A stretch of 64,000 nt of DNA from Streptomyces geranii (GCF_002954775.1 NZ_PJME01000003.1:186001-250000); one strand, 5' to 3'. Counted from the stretch's first letter, positions 46,650-55,789 are shown. Notes: generated from the sequence alone by a model not told the origin. Numbers and translations are program-made.

Positions 46650-47684
46650 CTACCCCTTGGGCGGAGCAGTGGACCCCCGGGGAACAAGCACAGGGGTAGC
46701 CACCGGATGGGACTCCGCACCCCCACCGATCACCCCGAACAAGGTCCGGGCAACATCCACCCCAAACCCGTGCACATCATGACTCATCGCCGACAACGTA
46801 GGCCGGGTCAACCGGCACAACTGCGAGTCGTCCCACGCCAGCAACGACACATCCCCCGGCACACTCAGCCCCATCTCCGCAGCCACGGACAACCCCGCCA
46901 CCGCCATGATGTCGTTGTCGTACAGAATCGCCGTAGGCCGCTCCGAGCCCGACACGGACAACAGCGACCGCGTCGCCCGAGCCCCCTCGTCCCCCGAGAA
47001 ATCGGTCGCCACCTGCGACACCCCCACGAGCCCGACCCCCCGCGCCGCCTCGTCGAACGCGGCCGTACGAATCCCGCTGTGCCCCAGCGCCACCGCACCC
47101 CCCACCCGGGCGATCCGCCGATGCCCGAGCGCCGAGAGATACCGCACCGCCTCCGTCACGGCGGTCGCGTCATCGGTCCACACGGCGGTGAGCCCACCGG
47201 CCAGCGACGGATGCCCGACCGCGACCGCGGGCATCCCGAGCCGCTCGACGGCCGGGACGCGCGGATCGTCGGCCCGCAGGTCGACCAGGATCGCCCCGCC
47301 GATGATCCGCCCCTTCCACCAGGACTCCTGCAGCCCGACCTCCTCCTCCAGGCTCCGCACGAGCCGGAGCAGCAGCGAGCACGAGTGCTCGGTCAGCACG
47401 CTCTCCACGCCCGAGATGAAGTCCATGTAGAAAGGTTCGAGCCCGAGCAGCCGGGCGGGCCGGCAGATCGCCAGCCCCACCACGTCGACCCGCGCCCCGG
47501 CCAGCGACCGCGCGCTGACGCTCGGCTCCCAGCCCAGCTCACGGGCGGCGGCGAAGATCCGGTCCCGGGTCGCCTCGGCGAGCCCCGGCTTGTGGTTGAA
47601 GGCGAGGGACACCGCCCCCTTGGAGACACCGGCGCGCGCGGCGACGTCCTTGATGGTGACGCGGGGGGTCGGCGATGCCGTCAT
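46650..47684 (-). CDS. LacI-family transcriptional repressor
   Basis: A 344-residue sugar-responsive repressor. The N-terminal helix-turn-helix and hinge read 'TIKDVAARAGVSKGAVSLAFN' (about 10-30, shortened) and 'LGWEPSVSARSLAG'. The periplasmic-binding-protein-like core includes 'VGLAICRP', 'ALGHRRIARVGG' and 'ILYDNDIMAVAGLSVAAEMG'. The start overlaps the stop of the upstream GH2 gene (ATGA), so the repressor is made with the beta-mannosidase it probably controls. A candidate operator lies between GH2 and the divergent importer. The inducer is likely a mannose- or mannobiose-type sugar, by context only. Confidence 0.93.
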   Translation of the reverse strand: MTASPTPRVTIKDVAARAGVSKGAVSLAFNHKPGLAEATRDRIFAAARELGWEPSVSARSLAGARVDVVGLAICRPARLLGLEPFYMDFISGVESVLTEHSCSLLLRLVRSLEEEVGLQESWWKGRIIGGAILVDLRADDPRVPAVERLGMPAVAVGHPSLAGGLTAVWTDDATAVTEAVRYLSALGHRRIARVGGAVALGHSGIRTAAFDEAARGVGLVGVSQVATDFSGDEGARATRSLLSVSGSERPTAILYDNDIMAVAGLSVAAEMGLSVPGDVSLLAWDDSQLCRLTRPTLSAMSHDVHGFGVDVARTLFGVIGGGAESHPVATPVLVPRGSTAPPKG

Positions 47685-50080
47685 CGTGCCGGCTCCACGC
47701 AGTACAGGGCCGATCGGGCGATCTCGGCATCCGGAGTCTCCCAGCCACGCACCCCGATGGTCACCTGTTCCCCGGGCAGCAGGGTCACCAGCCCACGATC
47801 GGCCCGCGCCCCCGGGTCCAGCCGGTCCGCCTGCAACAGCAGATCCCGTACGAGGGTACGGGCCGTCACCGTGACCGCCCCCGGAGCGACACTCACGTCG
47901 AACTCGGGCCGGGGATAGGGGATTTCACGGTCGGGCACCGGAAAATACAGCGCCCGCAGCCCGTCCACGTCGGCGACCAGGAACTCCCCGCCCCCCACGG
48001 GCACAAGCCCCTCGGGCACCGGCACCTCGGCGACGGCCCGCCTCTCCACCTCGAACCCGACCCGCGTCACCGCCCCGCCACCCACGGCACCCCCGTCCAC
48101 GGCCGGCCGCCGCAGCTCCACGGTCCCCTTCCACCGCTCGGCGGCCTGATTGACGACCACCAACACCAGCCCGGCCTCCCGCACTTGAAGAGTGAGCAGC
48201 CGATCCGCGTACAGCCGCCGCAGCTCGTGCCACAGCGGCTTCTCTCGCCCGTCCCCGTCGACCGCCGCCCAACTCGTCACCGGCCAGCAGTCGTTGAGCT
48301 GCCACACGATGGTCCCCGCGCATACGGGCCAGTGCGACCGCCAGTGCTCGATCCCGGCGGAGACGGCCCGGGCCTGATTGACCTGGGTGAGATAGTGCCA
48401 CCGGTCGAAGTCCCCTTCGGGCAACGCGAAATGGTGACCGAGCCCGCGCTCCAGCTTCCCGTTCCCGTCCTCCGCCTTCTGGTGGTGCAGCATGCCGGGG
48501 GAGTCGGCGGCGAGCGCCTCACCGGGCAGCGCCCGTCGCAGCGTGGCGTACGCGGGCGGTGCCTGCCATCCGAACTCGGCCACGAAACGCGGGACTTCGA
48601 GCCGGTAGTCGGCGTAGTCCCGCCGGTTCCACACCTCCCAGGAGTGATGCGTGCCGTGCGCCGGATCGTTCGGATGCCGCTCCCAGGAACCCGACCAGGG
48701 ACTGCCCGCCGTGTACGGCCGCGTAGGGTCCAACTCGGCCACCACGCGCGGCAGTACGCCCAGGTAGTACCCCTCGCCCCAGGACTCCCCGGCGAGCCGC
48801 CGCTCCCACCCCCAGTCCTTGAAGCCCCAGAGGTTCTCGTTGTTCCCGTTCCACAGCACCAGCGAGGGATGCGGCATCAGCCGTACGACGTTCTCCCGGG
48901 CCTCCGCCTCGACCTCGCCCCGCAGCGGCTGCTCCTCGGGATAGGCCGCGCACGCGAACGGGAAATCCTGCCAGACCAGCAGCCCCGACTCGTCGCAGGC
49001 GTCGTAGAAGTCCTCGCTCTCGTAGATCCCGCCGCCCCACACGCGTACGAGGTCCACGCCCGCGTCGGCGGCCTGCGCGAGCCGCTCCCGGTACCGCTCC
49101 CGGGTGATCCGGGACGGGAACACGTCGTCCGGGATCCAGTTGACGCCCCGCGCGAACAGCCGCTCGCCGTTGACGACCAGCGTGAACCCGGTCCCATGGG
49201 CGTCGGCGGACATGTCGAGCCGAACGGTCCGGAACCCGACCCGCCGCCGCCAGCCGTCCAGCGGAACCTCGCCATGACGAAGCGTCAACTCGACCTCGTA
49301 CAGCGCCTGTTCTCCGTACCCGCGCGGCCACCACAACTCGACGTCCGGGACTTCCAGCCGTACGACACCACTGGTCCCGTCGACCGTGCCGAGCGCCCGA
49401 AGCTCGCCGCCGCCGGAAACACCACTCACCCGGGCCTCCAGGGTGAGCCCGGCCTCGACCCTCGTGCGCTCCACATCGACCGCCAACTCGACGTGCCCCA
49501 CGCCCAGTTCGTCGACCGTCACCTCGGGCCGCACCCGCGCGATCCGGGCCGTGGACCACTGCTCCAGCCGCACCGGCCGCCAGATCCCGGCGGTGACAAG
49601 GGTGGGCCCCCAGTCCCAGCCGAAGGAGCAGGCCATCTTCCGGATGTACTGGTAGGGCTCGGCATAGGCACCCGGCCGCTCGCCCAGCCGCTCCCGCACG
49701 GCCTCCGCCTCGGCGTACGCGGAGGCGAACCGCACGGTCAGCCGCCCGGACATGCCGGTCACGTCGAAGCGGTAGGAGCGATGCATGTTCCGCACCCGGC
49801 CCAGGAGTTGACCGTCGAGGAGGATCTCGGCGGCGGTGTCCAGCCCGTCGAAGACGAGATCGGTCTGTTCATGCGTGGAGGAGGCATCGAGGTTGGTCTC
49901 GTACGTCCACTCCCGCCGCCCCACCCACGCGACCTCGGCCTCGTTCCGCCCGATGAAGGGGTCCGGGACGACCCCCGCCGCCAGCAGGTCGGTGTGCACG
50001 CAACCAGGCACCGTGGCGGGCAGTCGGCCCCCCTCGTGCCGCACGGTCCAGCCCTCGGTGAGCGGTGTGGCCTCCAGCAT
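47681..50080 (-). CDS. GH2 beta-mannosidase
   Basis: A 799-residue intracellular exo-beta-mannosidase without a signal peptide. The N-terminal sugar-binding domain has 'TVPGCVHTDLLAAGVVPDPF' and 'ACSFGWDWGP', typical of beta-mannosidases within GH2. The acid/base Glu415 lies in 'WNGNNE' and the nucleophile Glu502 in 'FVAEFGWQ'. The ATG at 50080 follows AGGAG by 5-6 nt; an ATG seven codons earlier would place that site inside the gene. It is coupled to a LacI gene and divergent from a sugar ABC importer, forming a uptake-plus-hydrolysis unit for beta-mannosides. It could also cleave the Man-beta-1,4-GlcNAc core of N-glycans. Confidence 0.94.
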   Translation of the reverse strand: MLEATPLTEGWTVRHEGGRLPATVPGCVHTDLLAAGVVPDPFIGRNEAEVAWVGRREWTYETNLDASSTHEQTDLVFDGLDTAAEILLDGQLLGRVRNMHRSYRFDVTGMSGRLTVRFASAYAEAEAVRERLGERPGAYAEPYQYIRKMACSFGWDWGPTLVTAGIWRPVRLEQWSTARIARVRPEVTVDELGVGHVELAVDVERTRVEAGLTLEARVSGVSGGGELRALGTVDGTSGVVRLEVPDVELWWPRGYGEQALYEVELTLRHGEVPLDGWRRRVGFRTVRLDMSADAHGTGFTLVVNGERLFARGVNWIPDDVFPSRITRERYRERLAQAADAGVDLVRVWGGGIYESEDFYDACDESGLLVWQDFPFACAAYPEEQPLRGEVEAEARENVVRLMPHPSLVLWNGNNENLWGFKDWGWERRLAGESWGEGYYLGVLPRVVAELDPTRPYTAGSPWSGSWERHPNDPAHGTHHSWEVWNRRDYADYRLEVPRFVAEFGWQAPPAYATLRRALPGEALAADSPGMLHHQKAEDGNGKLERGLGHHFALPEGDFDRWHYLTQVNQARAVSAGIEHWRSHWPVCAGTIVWQLNDCWPVTSWAAVDGDGREKPLWHELRRLYADRLLTLQVREAGLVLVVVNQAAERWKGTVELRRPAVDGGAVGGGAVTRVGFEVERRAVAEVPVPEGLVPVGGGEFLVADVDGLRALYFPVPDREIPYPRPEFDVSVAPGAVTVTARTLVRDLLLQADRLDPGARADRGLVTLLPGEQVTIGVRGWETPDAEIARSALYCVEPAR

Positions 50081-50156
50081 GCGCACTCCTAAACCGTTCA
50101 ACTTCCGCGTGAGTCAGGCGCGGAAAGAGTGGGGTCAGCGTTGGCGAAATAGGGAC

Positions 50157-50168
50157 TTTACCGGTTCA
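50157..50168. promoter_or_regulatory. Candidate LacI operator in the GH2/importer divergent region
   Basis: TTTACCGGTTCA resembles a 12-bp palindrome TGAACCGGTTCA with a central CG. A related but shorter TAAACCGTTCA lies at 50090-50100, just upstream of GH2. Weak evidence. Confidence 0.4.
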
Positions 50169-50238
50169 GTAAGTGGTGTCAGAGTGCCGAATCAGCCATC
50201 CCGTTAGTGCTCGTCCGTCCCGAACGGAGCTGATGCAC

Positions 50239-51552
50239 ATGAACCGCCGCACGCTTCCCGCACTCCTCACCGCCGGTCTGCTGCTCTCCGCGTGCACCGG
50301 CACCGGCGGAGCCTCAAAGGGCGCCGACGCGAAGGCGCCTGACGATCCGTCGAAGGTGAGCGGAACCATCAAGGTCCTCACCGTGCGGACCGACCTCGTG
50401 CAGGACGGCACGCTGAAGAAATACGCCGACGCGTTCCGCGAGACGTACCCGAACGTGAAGGTCGAGTTCGAGGGGCTCACCAACTACGAGGCCGAAGTCA
50501 AGATCCGGATGAACACGGAGAACTACGGCGATGTCCTGCTGATCCCCGCGGTGATCAAGAAGAGCGACTACCCGAAGTTCTTCGCCTCCCTCGGCACCCA
50601 GGCGGAGCGCGCCGCGAAGTACCGCTTCACCGACTTCACCACCGTCGGCGGCAAGGTCTACGGCCAGAGCCCGGTCGGCGTGACCCCCGGCTTCCTGTAC
50701 AACAAGCGGATCTGGCAGGAGGCCGGCATCACCGACTGGCCCACCACGCCCGCCGAGTTCATCACCGCCCTCAAGGCGATCAAGTCGAAGACGGACGCGG
50801 ACCCGTACTACACCAACTTCGCCGCCCAGTGGCCGCTCACGTCCTGGACGTACGTCAACGGCTCGGTGGGCTGCGACACCGGGGCGACCACGAAGCTGGT
50901 CGAGAGCGACCCCTGGGCCAAGGGCGCCGACCTGCGCGTCGGCGACACCCTCCTCTACGACATCGTGCACGACGGGCTCGCCGAGAAGGACCCGACGACC
51001 ACCAACTGGGAGGCGTCCAAGCCCCGGTTGGCGAAGGGGCAGATCGCCACGCAGTGGCTCGGCACCTGGGCGATCGTCCAGTTCCAGGACGCGGCGAAGA
51101 AGGCCGGCGTCGACCCCGCCGACATCGGGTTCATGCCCTTCCCGGCCCAAGTGGACGGCAAGTTCTGCGCTGTTGTCGGCCCCGACTACAACCAGGCCGT
51201 CAACGTCCACAGCGAGCACAAGGAGGCGGCCCGCGCCTGGATCGACTGGTTCACCGACAAGTCGGGCTACGCGGACGACAACCTGGCCATCTCCCCGCTG
51301 AAGAACGCCCCGTTGCCCGCCGTCCTCCAGCCGTACGAGGAAGCAGGCGTGAAGTTCATCGAGGTCGACGACAGCGCGGGCGCCCAACTCAAGCTCGTGG
51401 ACACCGAGTCGGAGGTCGGCATCTACGCCCCCGACTACCGCCAGGACCTCGTCGACCTGGCCCGAGGCGCCCGCAAGGGCAGCCTGGACGACTTCCTCGG
51501 GGACCTCGGCAAGCGCTGGACCGAGGCACAGCAGTCCGTGGGGACCCGGTGA
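50239..51552 (+). CDS. Sugar ABC transporter substrate-binding lipoprotein
   Basis: A 437-residue family 1 binding protein. The lipoprotein signal 'MNRRTLPALLTAGLLLSAC' ends at Cys19. The mature part has 'IKVLTVRTDLVQDG', 'YADAFRETYPNVKVEFEGLTN' (shortened) and 'GVTPGFLYNKRIWQEAGI', typical of oligosaccharide-binding proteins. GGAG lies 9 nt before the ATG at 50239. It starts an operon with two permeases (overlaps of 4 bp each) and is divergent from the GH2 gene. Mannobiose or another beta-mannoside is a reasonable ligand by context; no ATPase is present, so MsiK is the likely energiser. Confidence 0.92.
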   Translation: MNRRTLPALLTAGLLLSACTGTGGASKGADAKAPDDPSKVSGTIKVLTVRTDLVQDGTLKKYADAFRETYPNVKVEFEGLTNYEAEVKIRMNTENYGDVLLIPAVIKKSDYPKFFASLGTQAERAAKYRFTDFTTVGGKVYGQSPVGVTPGFLYNKRIWQEAGITDWPTTPAEFITALKAIKSKTDADPYYTNFAAQWPLTSWTYVNGSVGCDTGATTKLVESDPWAKGADLRVGDTLLYDIVHDGLAEKDPTTTNWEASKPRLAKGQIATQWLGTWAIVQFQDAAKKAGVDPADIGFMPFPAQVDGKFCAVVGPDYNQAVNVHSEHKEAARAWIDWFTDKSGYADDNLAISPLKNAPLPAVLQPYEEAGVKFIEVDDSAGAQLKLVDTESEVGIYAPDYRQDLVDLARGARKGSLDDFLGDLGKRWTEAQQSVGTR

Positions 51553-52511
51553 CGGACACCACCGAGGCCGCCATGACGGGGCGTGCGGCGGCGCGCGGGA
51601 AGGAGCCGCCGCCCGCCCCCGCACCACCGCAGGCCCCACGCGGAGCGCGTCTGCGGCGAGGCGCGACTCCCTGGCTGTTCCTGATCGCCCCGCTCGCGCT
51701 CCTGCTGACCTTCACCTACGCGCCGATCGCCAACATGGTCGCGTACAGCTTCACCGACTGGGACGGCGTCAGCCCCGAACTGCACTACACGGGCGCCGGG
51801 AACTACACCGAACTCCTCACCCGCCCCGAGCTGTTCGAGGTGTTCTTCGTCAGCGGCTACTACCTGGCCGCGTCCGCCGTCCAGATCGTCGCAGCGCTCT
51901 ACTTCGCGACGATCCTCAGCTTCGACGTGCGCTTCCGGAACTTCTTCAAGGGCGTGCTGTTCTTCCCGTATCTGATCAACGGGGTCGCGATCGGCTTCGT
52001 GTTCCTGTACTTCTTCCAGGACGGCGGCACGCTCGACTCGGTCCTGAGCGTGTTCGGCGTCCACACCGACCACGCCTGGCTGGGCACCCCGACGTCGGCG
52101 AACATCTCACTCGCCGGCGTCTCGGTGTGGCGCTACATGGGCCTCAACTTCGTCCTGTTCCTGGGCGCGATCCAGTCCATCCCGGGGGAGTTGTACGAGG
52201 CGGCCGAACTCGACGGCGCGAACCGCTGGCACCAGTTCCGGTACATCATCGCGCCGGGCATCAAGCCCGTACTGAGCCTGAGCGTGATCCTCTCGATCTC
52301 CGGCTCGCTCTCGGTCTTCGAGATCCCGTACATCATGACCGGCGGCGCGACCGGCACCGAGACCTTCGTGATCCAGACGGTGAAGCTGGCCTTCCAGTTC
52401 AACAAGACGGGGCTGGCCTCGGCGGCGGCTGTCGTACTCCTGCTGATCGTGCTGGCCGTGACCTGGGTGCAGCGGCGGCTCGTCCCGGACGACAGGGTGG
52501 ACCTCGTATGA
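51549..52511 (+). CDS. Sugar ABC transporter permease (MalF type)
   Basis: A 320-residue permease with six membrane segments after a Pro/Ala-rich tail of about 40 residues; the first is at about 43-62 ('PWLFLIAPLALLLTFTYAP'). The EAA motif is 'YEAAELDGANRWHQFRYIIA' at about 217-236. The GTG start overlaps the binding-protein stop (GTGA), and the stop overlaps the next gene (ATGA). Confidence 0.93.
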   Translation: MTDTTEAAMTGRAAARGKEPPPAPAPPQAPRGARLRRGATPWLFLIAPLALLLTFTYAPIANMVAYSFTDWDGVSPELHYTGAGNYTELLTRPELFEVFFVSGYYLAASAVQIVAALYFATILSFDVRFRNFFKGVLFFPYLINGVAIGFVFLYFFQDGGTLDSVLSVFGVHTDHAWLGTPTSANISLAGVSVWRYMGLNFVLFLGAIQSIPGELYEAAELDGANRWHQFRYIIAPGIKPVLSLSVILSISGSLSVFEIPYIMTGGATGTETFVIQTVKLAFQFNKTGLASAAAVVLLLIVLAVTWVQRRLVPDDRVDLV

Positions 52512-53338
52512 CGCGCCGAGCGGTCGCCCGTACGTTCGTGTACCTGTCCCTTGTCCTCGCGGCGCTGGTCGTCCTGCTGCCGCTGGGCGTGATCGTGCTG
52601 ACCTCGCTCAAGTCCGAGCAGGAGATGGCGGACGACAGCGGTGCGCTCTCCCTCCCCGGCGACCTGCTGAACTTCCACAACTACGTGACGGCGTTCCAGG
52701 ACGGCGAGATGCTGGCCGCGTTCGCCAACACGGCGTTCATCCTCCTGTTCGCCGTCACGGGAACCGTCCTCATCGGCTCCATGACGGCGTACGCGATCGA
52801 CCGCTTCACCTTCCGCTTCCGGAAACCGGTGATCGCCCTGTTCCTGGTGGCGACCCTGGTCCCCGGCGTCACCACCCAGGTGGCGACCTTCCAGATCGTC
52901 AACAGCTTCGGCATGTTCGACACCCTCTGGGCGCCGATCGCGCTCTACATGGGCACGGACATCGTGTCGATCTACATCTTCCTGCAGTTCGTCCGGTCCA
53001 TCCCGATCTCGCTGGACGAGTCGGCACGCCTCGACGGAGCCAACGCCTTCACGATCTACCGCAAGATCATCTTCCCGCTCCTGAAACCGGCGATCGCGAC
53101 GGTGGTGATAGTGAAGGGGATCACCGTCTACAACGACTTCTACATCCCCTTCCTCTACATGCCGTCGGAAGATCTTGGCGTGATATCGACGTCCCTCTTC
53201 CGCTTCAAGGGCCCCTTCGCGGCCCACTGGGAGACGATCTCGGCCGGAGCGGTCCTGGTAATCCTGCCCACGCTGGTCGCGTTCCTGTCGCTGCAGAGGT
53301 TCATCTACAACGGCTTCATGAAGGGCGCGACCAGGTGA
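52508..53338 (+). CDS. Sugar ABC transporter permease (MalG type)
   Basis: A 276-residue permease with six membrane segments, the first at about 9-31 ('TFVYLSLVLAALVVLLPLGV'). The EAA loop reads 'DESARLDGANAFTIYRKIIF' at about 175-194, in which EAA is replaced by ESA. It completes the importer with the overlapping MalF-type partner. A dispersed repeat lies directly after its stop. Confidence 0.93.
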   Translation: MTRRAVARTFVYLSLVLAALVVLLPLGVIVLTSLKSEQEMADDSGALSLPGDLLNFHNYVTAFQDGEMLAAFANTAFILLFAVTGTVLIGSMTAYAIDRFTFRFRKPVIALFLVATLVPGVTTQVATFQIVNSFGMFDTLWAPIALYMGTDIVSIYIFLQFVRSIPISLDESARLDGANAFTIYRKIIFPLLKPAIATVVIVKGITVYNDFYIPFLYMPSEDLGVISTSLFRFKGPFAAHWETISAGAVLVILPTLVAFLSLQRFIYNGFMKGATR

Positions 53339-53351
53339 GGCTTTTGCTTTC

Positions 53352-53413
53352 AGGGGCGCGGGGAACTGCGCGAGCAACCACGACGCACCCGCACCCGCCG
53401 AACAACAGAACCC
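53352..53413 (-). repeat. Dispersed intergenic repeat, copy C
   Basis: About 60 bp containing GGGGCGCGGGGAACTGCGCG and ending in ACAACAGAA. It fills the 75-bp gap between the convergent permease and RNase D genes and is the best-preserved copy. Confidence 0.8.
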
Positions 53414-54703
53414 TTACGGCGCCTTGGCGGAAAGCGCCGATACCAGCACCGGAGTCACCTGCTCCACCTGCCAAGCCCGCGCACCGAATCCCTCAAGCGC
53501 CGCCGCGACGGACTCCGCGTCGGAAACGACAGGCGGCTCCCAGCAAACCCTCCGCACCGTGTCCGGAGTGATCAGATTCTCCTGAGGCATATTCAGCCCC
53601 TCGGCCAGTGCCGAGACCGCGGCCCGCGCCGCGGACAACCGAGCCGCCGCCACCGGATCCTTGTCCGCCCATGCCCGCGGCGGCGGCGGCCCGACCACGG
53701 GCTGCCCCGGCTGCGGCAACTGCGAGTCGGGAACCGTCTTCGCCCGGTCCACCGCCGCCTGCCACTGCTCCAGCTGCCGCCGCCCCATCCGATGCCCGAA
53801 CCCGGTCAGCCCCGCCAGCGCGTGCACGTTCGCCGGCACGGCGAGCGCGGCCTCGACGATCGCCGCGTCCGACAGCACCTTGCCCGGCGACACGTCCCGG
53901 CGCTGCGCGATCCGGTCCCGGGTCTCCCACAGCTCCCGTACGACAGCCAGCTGCCTGCGCCGACGCACCTTGTGCATACCGGACGTACGCCGCCAGGGGT
54001 CCTTGCGCGGCTCGGCCGGCGGCGCCGACGCGATGGCGTCGAACTCCTGCCTGGCCCACTCCAGCTTGCCCTGCCGGTCCAGCTCCTTCTCCAGCGCGTC
54101 CCGCAGGTCGACCAGGAGTTCGACATCGAGTGCCGCGTACCGCAGCCAGGGCTCGGGCAGCGGGCGGGTCGACCAGTCGACCGCGGAGTGACCCTTTTCG
54201 AGTACGAAGCCCAGGACGCCCTCGACCATCGCGCCGAGGCCGACCCGGGGGAACCCGGCCAGCCGTCCGGCCAGCTCGGTGTCGAACAGTCGGGCGGGGA
54301 TCATGCCTATCTCGCGGAGACAGGGCAGGTCCTGGGTGGCGGCGTGCAGCACCCACTCCACCCCGCCGAGCGCCTCGCCGAGGCCCGAGAGGTCGGGACA
54401 GGCGACGGGATCGATGAGCGCGGTACCGGCGCCCTCGCGCCGCAGCTGCACCAGATAGGCACGCTGACCGTAGCGATAACCGGACGCGCGTTCGGCGTCG
54501 ACGGCGACGGGACCGGTGCCCGCGGCGAACGCGGCGATCACCTCGGCGAGGGTGTTCTCGTCCGCGACGACTGGCGGAATACCGTCGCGCGGTTCGAGGA
54601 GGGGGATCGGCGCCTGAGCCTCAGAAGATCCGTTGTCGTCCGGAGGAGCGCCTCCGGTGGTTCGCAGTGAGCTGTCTGCTGCGGTCTCTTGGGCTTCGGT
54701 CAC
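53414..54703 (-). CDS. rnd: Ribonuclease D-like 3'-5' exonuclease
   Basis: A 429-residue DEDDy exonuclease acting on RNA 3' ends such as tRNA precursors. Asp69 and Glu71 ('VAVDAERASGYRY'), Asp125 ('HAATQDLPCL') and Tyr189/Asp193 ('YAALDVELL') form the two-metal site. An HRDC domain follows at about 235-315, and a C-terminal extension resembles a second HRDC-like module. The GTG start at 54703 has only a weak ribosome site. It converges with the ABC importer, and matches SCO6030 by order as I recall. E. coli RNase D has a similar architecture (375 residues). Confidence 0.93.
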   Translation of the reverse strand: MTEAQETAADSSLRTTGGAPPDDNGSSEAQAPIPLLEPRDGIPPVVADENTLAEVIAAFAAGTGPVAVDAERASGYRYGQRAYLVQLRREGAGTALIDPVACPDLSGLGEALGGVEWVLHAATQDLPCLREIGMIPARLFDTELAGRLAGFPRVGLGAMVEGVLGFVLEKGHSAVDWSTRPLPEPWLRYAALDVELLVDLRDALEKELDRQGKLEWARQEFDAIASAPPAEPRKDPWRRTSGMHKVRRRRQLAVVRELWETRDRIAQRRDVSPGKVLSDAAIVEAALAVPANVHALAGLTGFGHRMGRRQLEQWQAAVDRAKTVPDSQLPQPGQPVVGPPPPRAWADKDPVAAARLSAARAAVSALAEGLNMPQENLITPDTVRRVCWEPPVVSDAESVAAALEGFGARAWQVEQVTPVLVSALSAKAP

Positions 54704-54728
54704 CTGTCAAGGGTATCTGTGTATCGAC

Positions 54729-54764
54729 GGCGCCCGCCGACGGAACGTTCCGTCGACGGGCGCC
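54729..54764. terminator. Hairpin downstream of the LuxR-type regulator
   Basis: A 17-bp stem with one mismatch (54729-54745 with 54748-54764), 95 bp beyond the regulator's stop and 25 bp upstream of the rnd start. It could terminate the regulator transcript. Confidence 0.6.
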
Positions 54765-54858
54765 TTGGGGTCGTAAACCAGTCACGTGTCACACGTGTCA
54801 GTGAATTCGGTCGGTGATCAGTGGTCAGTGATGGTCGTTGATCATTGTTCAGTGAGGT

Positions 54859-55518
54859 TCAGTGGATGATCCCGGTTCGGAGAGCCACCGCCACCATCCC
54901 GGCGCGGTCGCCCGTGCCGAGCTTGCGGGCGATCCGGGCGAGGTGGCTCTTGACGGTGAGCGCGGACAGGCCCATGGAGACGCCGATCGCCTTGTTCGAC
55001 TGGCCCTCCGCGACCAGCCGCAGGACCTCCACCTCACGGCCGGACAGTTCGCGGTAGCCGCCCGGGTGGCTCGGGGCACCCGGGGGGCGGCGGTGCATAC
55101 GGGCGCCGGCGCCCATGGGGGCGGCGCCCGGTCGGCTGGGGAGCCCGACGTTGTTGCGGGTGCCGGTGACGACGTAACCCTTCACACCGCCCGCGAGGGC
55201 GTTGCGCACGGCTCCGATGTCGTCGGCGGCGGACAGGGCCAGGCCGTTGGGCCAGCCCGCGGCACGGGTCTCGGACAGCAGGGTGAGCCCGCTGCCGTCG
55301 GGGAGGTGGACGTCTGCGACGCAGATGTCGCGGGGGTTGCCGATGCGGGGACGAGCCTCCGCGATGGACGAGGCCTCGATCACATCGCGTACACCGAGCG
55401 CCCACAGATGGCGGGTGACGGTGGAGCGGACGCGAGGGTCGGCCACGACCACCATGGCGGTCGGCTTGTTCGGGCGGTAGGCGACCAGGCTTGCGGGCTG
55501 CTCAAGAAGAACGGACAC
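54859..55518 (-). CDS. LuxR-type regulator with an atypical receiver domain
   Basis: A 219-residue NarL/LuxR-like protein. The N-terminal domain has a receiver-like shape: 'VVVADPRVR' where an acidic pair is expected, an acceptor-like Asp in 'CVADVHLPDGSG', but no conserved Lys ('KGYVVTGT'). The helix-turn-helix is strong: 'LSGREVEVLRLVAEGQSNKA' and 'SALTVKSHLARIARKLG'. It is likely an orphan that may not need phosphorylation. I chose the GTG at 55518 behind AGGAGG; an in-frame ATG at 55569 preceded by AAAGGAG adds 17 residues and is possible. It follows the DUF3000 gene in the same direction, beyond a strong terminator. Highly similar proteins are, from memory, conserved across streptomycetes. 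Confidence 0.9.
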   Translation of the reverse strand: MSVLLEQPASLVAYRPNKPTAMVVVADPRVRSTVTRHLWALGVRDVIEASSIAEARPRIGNPRDICVADVHLPDGSGLTLLSETRAAGWPNGLALSAADDIGAVRNALAGGVKGYVVTGTRNNVGLPSRPGAAPMGAGARMHRRPPGAPSHPGGYRELSGREVEVLRLVAEGQSNKAIGVSMGLSALTVKSHLARIARKLGTGDRAGMVAVALRTGIIH

Positions 55519-55672
55519 CAGGCCTCCTGGAGTGCGGCGTGCTTTCAAGGTCACAGAGGTCTTCGGCATCAAACCTGTGCTCCTTTAGAGAAAGATCACG
55601 ATCTGGTGAGTAACAATCCGAGCAATTCGGACACGCGATCGATCATCCGAAGATCGAACGGTTTCGCTCAAC

Positions 55673-55704
55673 GTCGATACGCGGCCGAAAGTGGCCGTAT
55701 CGAC
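55673..55704. other. Inverted repeat in the upstream region of the LuxR-type gene
   Basis: GTCGATAC pairs with GTATCGAC (55673-55680 with 55697-55704) followed by an inner GGCC/GGCC stem, with one two-base bulge. It lies in an unusually AT-rich gap (55519-55743). It may be a leader hairpin or a binding site; no gene is seen here. Confidence 0.5.
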
Positions 55705-55743
55705 AAAGAGCTACTAAAGACGGCGTGCCGATCCACGACAAAA

Positions 55744-55789
55744 GAGAACGGCCTTGCGGTACCCGTCCGGGTACCGCAAGGCCGTTCTC
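55744..55789. terminator. Very strong terminator after the DUF3000 gene
   Basis: A 21-bp perfect stem (55744-55764 with 55769-55789) with a GTCC loop, 7 bp after the stop of the minus-strand gene. It is the longest perfect hairpin in the window. Confidence 0.9.

Noticed and set aside
46650..47684. The LacI repressor as regulator of the GH92 operators
   Set aside because: Its own region shows a TGAACCGGTTCA-like, not a GACAACGTTGTC-like, motif and it lies 26 kb away; not supported.
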